A program made the position numbers and the translations under genes. Positions 11,771 through 23,011 of a stretch of DNA of 64,000 nucleotides are shown here, one piece after another (the stretch's first letter is position 1; each line of letters opens with the position of its first letter). The notes under the pieces were generated by a model. That model ran no database searches. It saw only the letters and a list, made by a program, of their open reading frames with translations, and was not told the DNA's origin. This stretch comes from Bagarius yarrelli. Taxonomy: Eukaryota; Chordata; Actinopteri; Siluriformes; Sisoridae. The stretch lies in contig VCAZ01000095.1 of NCBI GenBank assembly GCA_005784505.1, forward strand, positions 164,001-228,000, in the 5' to 3' direction.

Positions 11771-12460
11771 AATTATTGTCATCATTATATTAACATCAAA
11801 CTTTACTTTATTATACAAGTTGTACATATTTTTTTCCACATTTTTAAATTTTCCTAATAGTTAATTAATAGTTAATAAACTCTTAATAGAGCACTAAACA
11901 GACAAATACACACTGTTAAAACTTTAACACATACATTCCTATTTGTATGTATGAGTGTATTTATGCATGAATAAAAAAAACAATATTAGGGAATTGCAAA
12001 AAATGCTAAAAATGCTGAAAATAATTAGCTTAACGTTTGTATTTATTCGTTTATTTAAATTTAGTACGATTGCCAGAGGATGCCATATCATCCTGGGTAT
12101 TCTGGGAAATTTCCTCCAGGTTTCGGCTTTAATTTCCAGCCTGTATTATTGTCTCTGTAGATTTCTCCCTACTCGTTTGAGGAAAACCTCATTTATCGAA
12201 AAGAGCCTCAAGGTTACCTATAAATAGTTTTAATTGCTTGCCACCTGCTTCCTGAAGGGATAATTACGCCTGTCTTTCCTCAACAGATTCTCTTCTTTCT
12301 GCGATAAACCTGCTTTTTTTAAGCTGCACTCATGTTCATGTCGGGTTTTATCAAGCAGAGGTGATCCTCTTTAATAAAAAAAAACAATGTCGTCTGCAGG
12401 GTAATGATTAAAACAAAAAGTTTAATAGAGAAATTGAGGATTAATTTCTTATCAAGACCG
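11771..12460. other. Unique sequence; possible conserved noncoding island at 12060-12320
   Basis: 11771-12050 is plain AT-rich DNA. From about 12060 to 12320 composition is balanced, no repeat is visible, and homeodomain-like taattg and taattac cores occur. No exon structure was found. Confidence 0.35.
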
Positions 12461-12468
12461 TATGCAGG

Positions 12469-12806
12469 AAGCACTGTTGCCTCCTGGGTTCGATTCCCCT
12501 GCAGGGGTCTTTCTGTGTGGAGTTTACAGTTCTCACTGTGCTTGCGTGTGTTTACTCCGGATTGTCCGGTTTTCTCCCACAGTCCAAAATCATGTATGTT
12601 AGATTGATTGGTGATTCTAAATTGCCCATAGGAGTGAGTGTGTGTGTGTGTGTGTGTGTGGGGCGGGGGCCTGTGATGGACTGGTGACCTGTCCAGGGTG
12701 TCCCCCTCCTTTTACCCTTTTAGAGACGGCTGGGATAGACTCCAGCAGATCCCTGTGACCCCGAATTAGGGAGTAAGCGGGTATAGAAGATGAATGAATG
12801 AATGAT
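12469..12806 (+). mobile_element. DANA/Mermaid-type SINE, 5' truncated
   Basis: Starts inside the tRNA-like head (actgttgcctcctgggttcg), then ctgcaggggtctttctgtgt, ctcccacagtccaaa, a GT microsatellite (about 12638-12660), gatggactggtgacctgtcc and gctgggatagactccagc, ending in a gaatgaatg tail. A fuller copy is at 56963-57322. Confidence 0.85.
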
Positions 12807-13149
12807 TGTATGCTCTTACATAAATAAATTAGTTTTTTTTCTAAGATTGAATATTAAAACATGGTTATATTTTAAAAAAATGTCTGAAAAAGCCTGCAAT
12901 ATTTTAAACATTTACTTAACACAACCTCAGTAACACAAACATGCTAATTTACATTACATTTGTGCTTATGATCCTTAGAAAATGTATATGATTCAACTTC
13001 CTGGTGATGTTGATGTTATCTGAGGAATATTCCAGATACTTTGCTAGAAAAGCAAATTAGTGAATAATGAAAAATGTGAACAGGTCATGTGGCATTGCAC
13101 GAGATGATTTAATTTCATAAGCGATTCTTCCTTCACTGGAACTTCACCT

Positions 13150-13182
13150 GAAATGACAATAAAGCTTCTTGAACTTGAACTA
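13150..13182 (+). mobile_element. 3' tail of an L2/Rex-type LINE
   Basis: The phrase aatgacaataaagcttcttg followed by aacttgaac is the usual 3' end of this LINE group. Only the terminal stretch remains. The same tail occurs at 57947-57985. Confidence 0.55.
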
Positions 13183-13189
13183 AGAAACT

Positions 13190-13576
13190 CAAACCCTGTT
13201 TCATCATGTCAATGTCCCTGTCCACAAAGCCCCTGACCTTCATGAAGACATGCTGTGTTCTGGATGTTTTGGAGTAGAAGAACTCTTATGTCCTGTACAG
13301 AGCCCTGATTCTGACTCAACCCCTTTAAAGTGAACACCTTTAAGGATGAACTGGAACCTCAACTGAACCCCAGACCTCCTCACCTAAACATCAGTATCTG
13401 ATCTCGTTAATAAATTTCAAATCCAAACAGTGAAGCTTCACAACCTCGTAGAAGGTCTTTCCAGAATTTTGGAGATTATTAGAGGAGGAAGAGTGAGACT
13501 TTATCTGGAACACAATGTTGCAATACACATAAGGATCTGATAGGCAGGTGTCCTAATACTTTTGACAATACAGTGT
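13190..13576 (+). mobile_element. Nonautonomous DNA transposon fragment
   Basis: Includes catgtcaatgtccctgtcc, gaagacatgctgtgttctgg, gaactggaacctcaactgaa and cagacctcctcacc. The right end, ggtgtcctaatacttttgac, resembles the terminal repeat of an abundant teleost element. Related pieces in the other orientation lie at 18960-19212 and 41357-41690. No open frame. Confidence 0.65.
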
Positions 13577-13579
13577 GTT

Positions 13580-14061
13580 ATATATGATGTGTGGAAAAGG
13601 ATGCATGAGGTGATAATTGGATTCAGACACGAATAAATAAACTGAAAAACGAGTTAGATGGAAAACAAGCAGGACCAGGGAAACATGGGAAACACCAATC
13701 TGTATTGGTTTTAAAAATAAAATTTAAAAATAAAACAGAACATAAGAACCAAAACATCAAAATAAAAAATAGTAATAATCATTTTAGGGAATTGATGAAG
13801 TTATAAATGTAATATTACCAAAAAATAAACAGCACGCCTATTATGAACTTAGCACAAAACTACATCAACACAACACTGGTTATTAAGCACACAACATCCG
13901 GCTGTGATAAAGTAGGACGCTGCGATTCATTTTTTTTTTCATTCCTAGCCAACGGGAGGCTGATGAATAGAAGCAAATTGCCACTGACCTAGTTATATAT
14001 TTCAGTCCTGCATGCTGAATCATGGTGCTGTGGTGGTAAACGCTGAACAAAAGATGCACTG

Positions 14062-14100
<39 letters not shown>

Positions 14101-14256
14101 AGAAGAGACAGAGACACAGAGAGAGAGAGTATATAAGAATCCAAACATTTACACAGAATTCATGATCTTTAGTCTGACTTTAGAAAACAAAAAAAGAGTC
14201 TTTTGGTTGCCAGGTGAACCGTAAAACTTATGGGAGGTTTAAATTTAAAAATGGAT
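13580..14256. other. Unique sequence with a GA microsatellite
   Basis: (GA)n at about 14065-14097 inside otherwise AT-rich DNA. No gene seen. Confidence 0.6.
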
Positions 14257-14374
14257 GGTGGTGGTGGCTCAGTGGTTAAAGTGTTGAACTGCTAACAGGT
14301 ACATTGTGGGTTAGATTCCCAGCACCACCAAGTTACCACCACTGGGCCCCTGAGCAAGGCCCTTAACCCCCAAT
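14257..14374 (+). mobile_element. SINE, head two-thirds
   Basis: From ggtggtggtggctcagtgg to ggcccttaacccccaat. The tail is missing. Confidence 0.88.
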
Positions 14375-14484
14375 ATCTAAAACATGATAATGATTTGAGA
14401 CATCTTTCTACTTTGTGCCTAAATGCTAATAGAGAGAGTTCAGCTATAGATAAATCAATTAATCCTTAATTAAATAACAAAATA

Positions 14485-14982
14485 GCAAGCAAATCTACAG
14501 AAGGAAATCCAAAATAGGTCTATTTCAATTAATTCACTCCTTCATGCAGTTTGTCGAGGAACTCGGCAGGTCAGTTATTCCAAACATCTTGAATAACTAA
14601 CCAGAAATCCTCAGTGGCTGTAGGCTGCCGCAAATCCTTCTGTCTCTCCATGTAATCCCAGACTTTATAATGTTCAGATCAGGACCCTGAGGGGGACAAA
14701 ACTCTCACTTTCAGGACTCCTGGTTTTTTTCAACGGTAAAGATTCTAAAGTCTGTATGTTTAGGGACGTTTTCCTACTGCAGAACAAATTTGGGGTTAAT
14801 TAGATGCCTTTCTAGTGGTATTCCATGAAGAATTTCCCAGCATTTGGGACACCTGAATGTAACCCTGACCAAGTCTTCAATTCCATCTGGAGAAATACAG
14901 CCTCAAACCTGCAAGCAACCTTCACTGTTGCCTGTACACACTTATTATTGTACCACTCTCTATTACCTCAGCAAACAATTCA
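14485..14982 (-). pseudogene. Tc1-like transposase, C-terminal relic
   Basis: On the minus strand, with several frameshifts and stops, the reading includes VWDYMERQKDLRQP and VWNNLPAEFLDKLHEGVN. This is the signature of the end of a Tc1/mariner DDE transposase just after the last catalytic aspartate (SPSGS stands where SPDLN is expected). The upstream half, including the helix-turn-helix domain, is absent. A second relic of the same family lies at 16385-16745. Confidence 0.75.
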
Positions 14983-15224
14983 GAAACAACACTAAGATTT
15001 GCCAATTTATGATTTATATCCATGATTTACTTGGTGATCTTGGCATTGACAAAGTCCAGTCTAAAAATTTAGAACCAGAACGAAATGATTACCTTGACAT
15101 CCTTCCCTATTGCCATCTGCAGGAACATCTGCTCTGTCCTGGCAAGATGCAACATTATCATGTTGGGAGTTTGCTGAGTCATTTTCTTCCCACATATCAC
15201 TCCATTAAAAATAGAGCGGCTAGC

Positions 15225-15640
15225 GAAGGAGGGTGGGATGGAAAAGATTTGACTATTCTTATTCACCAATGCTAAACTAGACTACTGCGTCTTGCTTTTG
15301 GCATGTCTTCTGAGTGCAATTCACCCTCTGCAAATAATTCAGCCTCCACCTTGTTGCTGTGCTACCTCCACTGGCTTTTAGTAGCTGCACACATTTAAAA
15401 TAAAAACATGATGCCTGCTTACAAAACCAAAAATGGACCAACAGCCAACTCCCTCCAATCCACTGGTTGCACCATACCTTCAGATGCAAGGTAGGTCTGC
15501 CTCAAGACTGGCACATAGGTGGTAGAATGAACTAGCCAATAGTGTTAGAACAGCCAAGACACTAGTTAACTCACCTCTTTCTTAAATAACTGGCACTTGA
15601 CATTTTTCTTTATATTTTTGTGATCCATTTATTAATAGAG
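15225..15640 (+). pseudogene. LINE reverse transcriptase C-terminal relic
   Basis: Two frames contribute: first AKLDYCVLLLACLL and PLQIIQ, then LHWLLVAAHI and AYKTKNGPTANSLQ. Together they match the LDYCNSLLAGL ... LHWLPVAARI ... AYKAKNG pattern at the C-terminus of fish L2/Rex-type LINE proteins. Stops and a frameshift separate the parts, and the catalytic YADD region is not present. Confidence 0.7.
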
Positions 15641-15667
15641 CAGAGCCAGAGCACAAGAGTGTTTGTC

Positions 15668-15785
15668 AGTTTAGGTGTTGGACTGGTACATGGAGAATCA
15701 TGGGATCAATTTCCAGCACTACCAATTGTCACTGTTGGGTCCTTATGAGGCCCTTAACCTTCAACTTCTCAGTTGTATAGAAGTG
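15668..15785 (+). mobile_element. Degraded SINE
   Basis: Recognisable from aggtgttggactgg, atttccagcactaccaa, actgttgggtcc and cagttgtatag. The A-box is eroded and the tail missing. Confidence 0.65.
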
Positions 15786-16164
15786 TGTGTGTGTTTGGGG
15801 TTAATAAGTCCCTTTGAATACGAATGTCTTTTATTGCCCAGAAAAAGAAAGAACTTTACACTTTTTGATGGAGGTCTAATGGAGTGAGCCAGAGTCATCA
15901 AATGTCCTTAGAATCTATTTTCCAATATGTCAAGCACTGTAAATATCTTAAAACCTTTCATGTGCCTTATTCTTCTCCTGCTCACATCACCAGCATGAAT
16001 GGAAGATAAACGACCTGTCACCCCAGGCTATAAGCTGGAGGACTTTACATCACAACTATGCCACTTAAACTCCAGCTGTCATTAAATTTTTGAAGAGCAG
16101 CAATGGACGGAACGAGTGACTCTCACTGTCCAGTAATATCTAAATGGCTTCCCCAACCCATTAT

Positions 16165-16319
16165 ATAGAACTGATAGCTTAATGGGTAAGGTGTTGGACC
16201 TCTAATCAGAAGATTGCGGATTCAATTTCCAACAACATCTGCAACTCATTTTGAAATCTTTTCTTTGCTATGAAGTTCTTGCTCTGGATAAAGGCGTCTG
16301 CCAAATGCCAGAAATATAA
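16165..16319 (+). mobile_element. SINE with central deletion
   Basis: Head gatagcttaatgggtaaggt, B-box ggattcaatttcc, then directly to the tail gctctggataaaggcgtctg. The gggcccctgag block is replaced by unrelated sequence. Confidence 0.8.
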
Positions 16320-16384
16320 TATCAAGGCATATTTGTTTCAGTCAAGGGAGTTCCCACATCTCACCAAAACCATGTGAAGATCTC

Positions 16385-16745
16385 AAACAAAACGGGGGGT
16401 AGATCTACAGAAAAGAAATCCAAATAAGGTCAAAGTTTGATATGACTATTATTTGCCGGCATTAATTTTTCCAGGTACACTTTCACACAGTTTTTCTAAG
16501 CATCTCGGCAGGTATGATGCTCTAGACATCTTGGAGACTGTCTCAACTCCTCATGTCTCTTTATATAATCCCAGACACACTTAATAATGTTTAGATCAGA
16601 ATGCTGTAGAGGCCAAAATTTTCATGTTCAGGACTGCTTGTTCTTTTATGGAGTGGTCCTGCTGCAGAATAAATTTAGGGTCGATCAGATGCCTTTCTGG
16701 TGGTATTACATAGGGGCAGAACATGCATCCCATGTGATTTCTTTT
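16385..16745 (-). pseudogene. Second Tc1-like transposase relic
   Basis: Shares with 14485-14982 the order ctacagaaaagaaatccaaa, catctcggcaggta, tataatcccagacacac, ttaataatgtttagatca, gcagaataaattt and gatgcctttctggtgg. It is shorter and more decayed, and ends at a T-run. Confidence 0.65.
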
Positions 16746-17584
16746 TTTTTTACAAAAAGTAGCAATTTTTTAAATTGTTAGTATACAAAAATAAAAGTAG
16801 AACTTTTTATTGGTGTAGTTATTTTATTTGTATGACAATAAATGAAAGACTATTTAAGTAATTTTAAGGGAAAAAATGAGTTGTTCTTGGCGGCACCTCC
16901 GCCCACCCCGGGGAGTTAGCAAGTCTCAGCGAGACGATGTATAAATCTTTCCAAATCTCTGTAAATCACCCGAATGTTCCTATCAAATATCAGTTTGATG
17001 AGGCGTACCATTCTAATCACAGTGTGTGTTTATATAATAAAAGGATTGAGTGTTAGCATCTGAGTGTTTATTTGAGTGTGGCATGCTAATAACCAGGTGT
17101 GTCCTCTTATTTTCAGCTGGAGTTTTCTGATAACAAAGGATAAACAATCCAAACATGCACAGAAGGTCCTTGAAATGGCTCTGACACATACTTGTGAAAC
17201 CTAATTTTCCATCAATGCAAGAACAAGACAGAAACAGCATGATCACACCTGACTGGATGATGGAGTTGTTGATGCGTCCTTAGTTACTTATTTCCTCAGT
17301 GTAGCCGATTCTTTGTTCCACCAGGAATGTCTTTTCTGACAGACTCTTATAGGATACAATTCGATAACTCATTTATCATCTTTAAGTTTTTTTTTGTTTT
17401 TTTTGTTCAAGAAACACTGAGTAAGAGGCAAGCGTGGGCGGTTAACGAGTGTATTCATGGGAAAAATAGAACAGTACATTTTCTACAACACTGAACTGAG
17501 TGCTTATTTAATGTTCTTTGTAGAAATCATGAAATATTTCCACTTGGCTGACATTTTCATTGTTGATCTGCTCAAATATTCACA
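16746..17584. other. Unique AT-rich sequence, no gene seen
   Basis: A 40-bp GC-rich patch at about 16890-16930 (cggcacctccgcccaccccg) stands out but belongs to no recognised element. No exon evidence. Confidence 0.45.
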
Positions 17585-17755
17585 CAGACTGGTTTAGAAA
17601 GGGGAATATCATGGGATTCATCCCCACAACCACCAAGATTCCACTGCTGAGCCCTTGATCAAGTCCTTTAACCCTCAACTGCTCAGCTGTTTAAAAAAAT
17701 TAGATAAATGTAATTTACTCTGAATAAGTGCATCTGACAAATTTCAGAAATGTTA
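17585..17755 (+). mobile_element. Diverged SINE
   Basis: Keeps gggattcatccccac (B-box region), accaccaagattccactgct, gagcccttgatcaag, cagctgttta and ctctgaataagtgcatctg. The A-box is lost. Confidence 0.7.
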
Positions 17756-17984
17756 ACACGAAAAAAGAATGTCTTTATTTATTTTAAAAACTATGTAAAA
17801 AAACGGAAAGATTAATTATTTTGGCTCACAAATCAACCCACATTACAGGTATTTTTGGTCTTTAATTGTCTCCTAAAGAGAGTCAGTGACTCGACAGGCT
17901 AGTCCTCTTCACACACTTTTGTCCGTTAATAGAAACTGAACCTGCTTGCTTGCAATGTGTCCAGGTTCTGTCTTCTTCTTTTTC

Positions 17985-18347
17985 ACAGAAAATGGACAGG
18001 GAGACCTTTTCTTTGGTGTCAGGGGCATTCTTGTTCCCATAGCGTTTTTGATGCAGCTCAAGTTCCTGCATGGGAACGTCTTTAGGTTATGTATGTAACC
18101 ATGGTTCCCAGAGGAAAAGAGAGACATACATTGGCATCCCTGTCAGCTTTCAAATTCTACCTGGAACACTGCTGGATGCATCTTGATGCTTTCTGATAGC
18201 TTATGCCTTTTGCCATGACTTGTTGCTCTTCCATTGGACTGATTACACATCTTCTTTAGATGGAGATAACGCAGTGGCATTCTAGTAGCATTTTTGATGC
18301 TTTTGATGTCCCGTTCCCTTAGAAAACTATGTTTGCATACATAACCT
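17985..18347. mobile_element. DIRS-like terminal fragment
   Basis: 18084-18106 reads aggttatgtatgtaaccatg, and the right end (about 18326-18347) is its inverted partner ending gcatacataacct. Inside lie ggttcccagaggaaaag and tgtcccgttccctt, and to the left ttcccatagcgtttttgatg and catgggaacgtc. Repeated gggaacg/cgttccc phrases next to ggttatgtatgtaacc are typical of the ends of fish DIRS elements. No recombinase is present; it is either a nonautonomous copy or a piece of an end. Confidence 0.5.
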
Positions 18348-18959
18348 AGAGTTTTCTTTGCTGTTTTCTGCCACCAGATGATATTTGTTAAAAGAATTTG
18401 TTAAAAAAAGATGATAATAAATCTTGTAAGACCATATTATGTGCTACTATCTAATAAAGTGCTAGGGTGCATGACATTGAGGTATCCTATATAGGACACT
18501 CAAGCAAAACTAACTAAAAGAGCACAAAATATTAAAAAGCTAAACCAAATAAAAACGTTATCTAAGCAGTCTCATTATTTATACACCTTTTCAATCTTTT
18601 TATTAGGATGTTCAGACACAGAGGTCTGCAAATGTAATTTCCCGCACAGAAAATGTGATTTCCTATCATATCATCATGCTGAAATTTGCTGCCCCTAAGG
18701 TCTAGCCAGGTGTTGACAATTAGGTGTAATTGCTTGGAGAACCAGATCTGAGACCCGAAGAAGCGGTAGCAGAAGGTGTTGATATTAGTATGGAATTAAC
18801 ATCTCAGTTAGCATGTTTTCTATAAAAGCTAAAAAGTCTTGCAGACTCCTTAGATTCTTCACACACTGAAATAGATGGCTTTAGTCTTTATACAATATAA
18901 ACACAAGTTCAAGGACACTTGTCTATTGCATCTATGTGATTTTGTACATTTGATTTCAC
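18348..18959. other. Unique AT-rich sequence, no gene seen
   Basis: No repeat, exon or RNA gene recognised. Confidence 0.5.
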
Positions 18960-19212
18960 CAGATGTTAATCTCACTCCTCCTTCTATTATAACCTCTATA
19001 CTTCTGGAAAAACTTTCTACTAGATGTGTCATGTGACTGTGTGGACTCGATCATTCAGTTACAATAGTATTAGTAAGATCAGACACTAAGGTTAGGTTGA
19101 GGAGGTCTGGGGTTTAGTTAGGGTTCTAATTCATATCTCAGGGCTCTATGCAAACATGAGAGTTCAAGTGCTTTGTGCACAGGGACATTGTTATGCTGGA
19201 CCAATGTTTAAT
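18960..19212 (-). mobile_element. Nonautonomous DNA transposon fragment
   Basis: Contains tagatgtgtcatgtgactgt, caatagtattagtaagatc, gaggaggtctggggttta and tgtgcacagggacattgtta. This is the reverse orientation of the 13190-13576 family. The terminal repeat is not visible. Confidence 0.65.
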
Positions 19213-19420
19213 TCTAGTCAAGTCACCTTTATTTTTATAGTTCTTTTAACAATTGGGATGGTTTCAAAGCAGATTTACAGAATTACATCAGAAAAGACAT
19301 CCTAAACACTCATTAAAACACTTGATTTGAGTGATATTGTCCGGATAGCCGTCTAGAAGACAAGATATCACTGAGAAACTACCCTATTGTCTCCAAGTGA
19401 TGGCGGCTACAACATAAAAA
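19213..19420 (-). mobile_element. Dispersed repeat, reverse copy of the 10455-10722 family
   Basis: Opens tctagtcaagtcaccttt and tttttatagttctttt, then aaagcagatttacagaatta, acactcattaaaacact and ctattgtctccaagtga. It abuts the preceding transposon fragment. Confidence 0.65.
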
Positions 19421-19555
19421 GGGCATTTTAGAAAACTTTGTGTTTGCAAATGTTCAGTCAATCGGATGATAAGAGATGCCAATTTACTTGGTTCTCCCTC
19501 ACGTCACCCACATCTGAGATTGTATATCCCAGCGTTTGATTGACTAAAGCCTAGT

Positions 19556-19734
19556 ATTTAAGGTGTTGGACTGCTAATTGGAAGATCAGGATCTGATTCC
19601 CAGCATCAACAAGCTACCACAGCTGGGCCCCTGAGCAAGGCCCTTAACCCCTAATTGCTCAGTTGTATAAAAGAGATAAATGTAAGTTGCTCTGGAGAAG
19701 GTCATCTGCCAAATGCAATTAATGTAAATGTAAA
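19556..19734 (+). mobile_element. tRNA-derived SINE, 5' truncated
   Basis: Begins at tttaaggtgttggactgcta, with B-box ctgattcccagc, an intact gggcccctgagcaaggccc block and the complete tail. It lies directly upstream of the LINE relic at 19787. Confidence 0.9.
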
Positions 19735-19786
19735 CACAGGGATTTAGCGGAGTGCAGGGCAGGAATAGATGGAAAACAAGCTAAAC

Positions 19787-20697
19787 AAAAGAAACTCAAG
19801 TAACCTGGGCACATTAAGACTCTGCTGCTCCCTACACTGGACCCATTACAGTTTGCGTACCGTCCGAACCGTTCCACGGATGACTCTATTGCCACAACCG
19901 TCCACCTGGCCCTCACACACATGGACAATAAAGATACATATGTACGAATGCTGTTCATAGACTTTAATTATAATAATAATAATAATAATATTCAACTTCA
20001 TTGTCATTGTGCAAAGTACATGTACAGAGCCAATGTTTAGTTTTAGCATTTAGCAATGTTTAGTTTTAGCATTTAACACAAACATCAGATAGTTGTTGAC
20101 TTCAGAAAAACAAAGAGCGACCATTCCCCTCTGAACATCGACGAATCCTCGGTAGAGATCGTCAAGGACACTAACTTTCTGGGTGTCCACCTGATGGAGA
20201 ACCTCACCTGGTCACTCAACACCAGCTCTATCAATAAAAAAGCCCAGCAGCGCCTCTACTTCCTGCGAAGACTGAGGAAAGCCCACCTTCCACATCCCAT
20301 CCTGACCATGTTAGGGACCATCGAGAGCATTCTGAGCAGCTGCATCACTGCCTGGTTTGGGAACTGCACCGTTTCAGATCCGTTTCGCAAGACCCTGCAG
20401 AGAATAGTGAAAACAGCTGAGAAGATCATCGGAGTCCATCTTCCCTCTATAACGGACATCTACACCACATGCTGCATCCACAAAGCTAACAGCATTGTGG
20501 ACGACCCCACACACCCCTCACACTCACTCTTCACACTCCTGCCCTCTGGAAAAATATACCGTAGCATTCTGGCCCTCACAATCCGAATGTGTAACAGTTA
20601 CTTCCCTCAAGCCACCAGTCTACTCAACACACTGATCTGAACTACCTCTACCTCAACCTACACATATGCACACACACTCAACCCTCAAGCCATCAGA
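19787..20697 (+). pseudogene. L2/Rex-type LINE reverse transcriptase, central domain deleted
   Basis: The first part (19834-19968) encodes TLDPLQFAYRPNRSTDD and then YVRMLFIDFN, the RT block leading to the first catalytic aspartate. The second part (about 20098-20640) encodes VVDFRKTKS, FLGVHL, LTWSLNTSS, KAQQRLYFLRRLRKA, CITAWFGNC, PSITDIYTT and LFTLLPSGK, ending FPQATSLLNTLI and a stop. This is the usual C-terminal order for fish L2/CR1-group LINEs. Between them, 19969-20093 holds a TAA repeat, a reverse LINE tail (caacttcattgtcattgtgc) and a doubled tttagttttagcattta. The YADD segment is therefore missing. The C-terminal 148-residue frame is intact, which suggests a fairly young copy. Confidence 0.85.
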
Positions 20698-20802
20698 GCC
20701 TTGCTTAGGGGCCCAACAGTGGCAACTTGGTGGTGCTGGGACTCAAACCCAGATCTTCCAATTAGCAGTTAAACATCTTAACCATTGTGCTACCACCTTC
20801 CA
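20698..20802 (-). mobile_element. SINE, head half
   Basis: From ttgcttaggggcccaacagt through gactcaaacccagat to tgtgctaccaccttcc. It truncates the end of the LINE relic. Confidence 0.85.
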
Positions 20803-22142
20803 AGGTGACAAGGGTGGTGTAAAAATCTGAATAAAAACAGTCCATATCGAAATGTGTGTGTGTTAGATACTGAAACTTTACCTAAGAAATTTTTATGCAT
20901 CGACTCGTAAGTTAGCATCTTTAATTATATCTTCAGTATGTTAACACACCATTTATTCCATAATATCAAATTTAAAGCGTGGGTGGACCAGTCATGAAGG
21001 CAGTCGACCTCAACAGCTCCATGTTGGTCACATCAAGTAAAAAGACATGAGACCATGACCCACCTAGAACTACCCAGCCACAGGAACCTCAAAGGAATTT
21101 TTTTAACAGCTGTGCCTATTTATAAATCTATCTAGCATAAAGTCTCATCACTCTGGAAACCCAATTTCCCATGGTACCCCGGGGCTTAGTTGTCTCCTAG
21201 GAGACAGCTGAACCATGCTGGCAGTAGACAGGTGTTGGCAGTTGGGTGAACTTGTTTAAAGAAGCATAAATGTGTCACAAGTGGCTATGAAAAATTGTTT
21301 AATTCCTTAATTTCCATCTTTTTTTTATTCTTTCTGTTCATAGATGACCTTAGATTCTACACGAGGGCAGGTAGAGCTGAAGTGGGGATTGGCTTTCTTG
21401 GTTTTTTTTTCTTGTTTCCTACCCTGTGATTAAACTTGGCAGGTAATCACCAGGTCCTTATTGAGCTACATAATTTGCAGCACAGTAATAGCCCACTAAG
21501 TCAGTCAACAAATTTTAGCAGTGTGTCAATACAGAACAAGGTTTAGATAAAAAAAACAAAAAAACAAACCCGAATTTGACTAAATGTTATTATTATACAA
21601 AGAAGTTTAGCAGTGAAAGCAGGTAGTCAAATTGACATAAAATTTGTTATTTATAGCGAAACAAATCAACGTTTATTACTGTTTTTACTCTACATGCTGA
21701 TAATCATTGTATGTATTTTGTTTCTGCAGGACACTTACTCTTTCTTACAAACGTATAAAATAGATTTTACTACTGTAGTGCGGTTTAGTCTTTCAGTTAA
21801 ACAGAACTCATAGTGCACTATTTGCTGATATGTTTATTTGCTGATAAGTTAAAGCAAATAAAATTAGTTTTACTACTAGTGCTGTTGTTTTCTTATCGCT
21901 ACCCATGGTGCTATGCTCTAATGGCCATCTTGCTTGCAATTCTTAAAACATTCATATATCGGTGGATCCGATATTACAAAACTGATATCCGATAATGGAA
22001 AAAAAGCTTGAATATCAGAAAAATATCAGTAAAACCAATAATTGGTTCATCTCTAGCTATAGTGAGTCTTTTTAAAAAACCCTTTCACACATCATATATG
22101 GTTTAAAAGAATACAATCATACCAGGCTACCAAACTTTCACC
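20803..22142. other. Unique sequence, no gene seen
   Basis: A 16-bp perfect palindrome tgtctcctaggagaca lies at 21191-21206, in a GC-richer patch (21160-21240). Two short open frames at 21613-21995 show no known domain; they are hydrophobic by AT composition. Confidence 0.45.
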
Positions 22143-22370
22143 TACATTTACAGCATTTGGCAAAAGGCAGACGTCCTTATCCAGAGAGTTACGTTACAGA
22201 CTTTATCCAGATTTGACTTACAAGTTACTTTATCTTCTTGATACAACTGAGCAATTGGGGGTTAAGGGCCTTGCTCAGGGGCCCAGCAGTGGTGGCTTGG
22301 TGGTGCTGGGAATCGAACCCTGGTTTTGAAGGTATCAGTCCATTCTTTACCACTGAGCCACCAGTTCCAC
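22143..22370 (-). mobile_element. SINE with enlarged tail region
   Basis: Carries acatttacagcatttggc, a duplicated aaaggcag, about 35 extra bases between ccagagagttacg and caactgagcaattggg, then a complete head ending cactgagccaccagttcc. Confidence 0.88.
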
Positions 22371-22430
22371 CGCTTTCTCATTAGAGATGTTTTTAGGAAT
22401 GTTTTGATAAGTTTTTGGGTTCTTTTGTAT

Positions 22431-22545
22431 TCTTAGTTATGTTCTGTAAAGCTGAGTAAATATTTGCGTTTCTTTTGTAGTTCTTAGTTATGTTCTGTAA
22501 AGCGTAAATGTTAAAAGCGCTGTAGAAATAAACCTGAATTGAATC
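22431..22545 (+). repeat. Repeat tail with internal duplication
   Basis: The phrase cttagttatgttctgtaaag occurs twice, near 22431 and 22482. It ends aaaagcgctgtagaaataaa and cctgaattgaat, the tail of the dispersed family seen at 10455. Confidence 0.55.
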
Positions 22546-22553
22546 TCTGGGTT

Positions 22554-22700
22554 ACTGACCAGAAGGTTAAGGGTTCAAGCCACTGCACCACCAAGGCACA
22601 GATTTTGGGCTGGTGAGTAAGGCCCTTAAACTTTTCAGCTTCAGATTACTGTAATTCTACCAAACCAGGATATACATAGACAATCATTTCATTGTGATGA
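22554..22700 (+). mobile_element. Second SINE subfamily copy
   Basis: Has gaccagaaggttaagggttc, aagccactgcaccaccaag and gtgagtaaggcccttaa but a different 3' half, ending in catttcattgtgatgataaa. Other members lie at 26560, 38002 (reverse) and 38654 (reverse). Confidence 0.6.
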
Positions 22701-23011
22701 TAAATTCTTCCTCCTTTCGTGTGACTCACTTCACTTTACTTCTCAGGAGGAGTCGAGTTTACACAGGAGAACAATGGACTTTAAAGCATGTCTGTACACA
22801 AAACCGGTTCTCCTTCAGTTCTATTCCACTTTTCACTAGACCTTTAACACGATAAAACACTTCTACAGAGACGCCTATGTCTGAAAACTGTCTGACTAAT
22901 TCCGGTTAAAAAAAATCTATCTACCTCTTGGAAACATCAGAAAGGACAAGCTGCTGTCTCTAGAGGTTATTATGGTCATTTAAGGTAATGTCTAGAAGAG
23001 CTAAAAAATAT

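Noticed and set aside
14844..15275. 143-codon plus-strand open frame
   Set aside because: The first part is antisense to a Tc1 transposase relic and the last part is outside the frame of the LINE relic; chance overlap.
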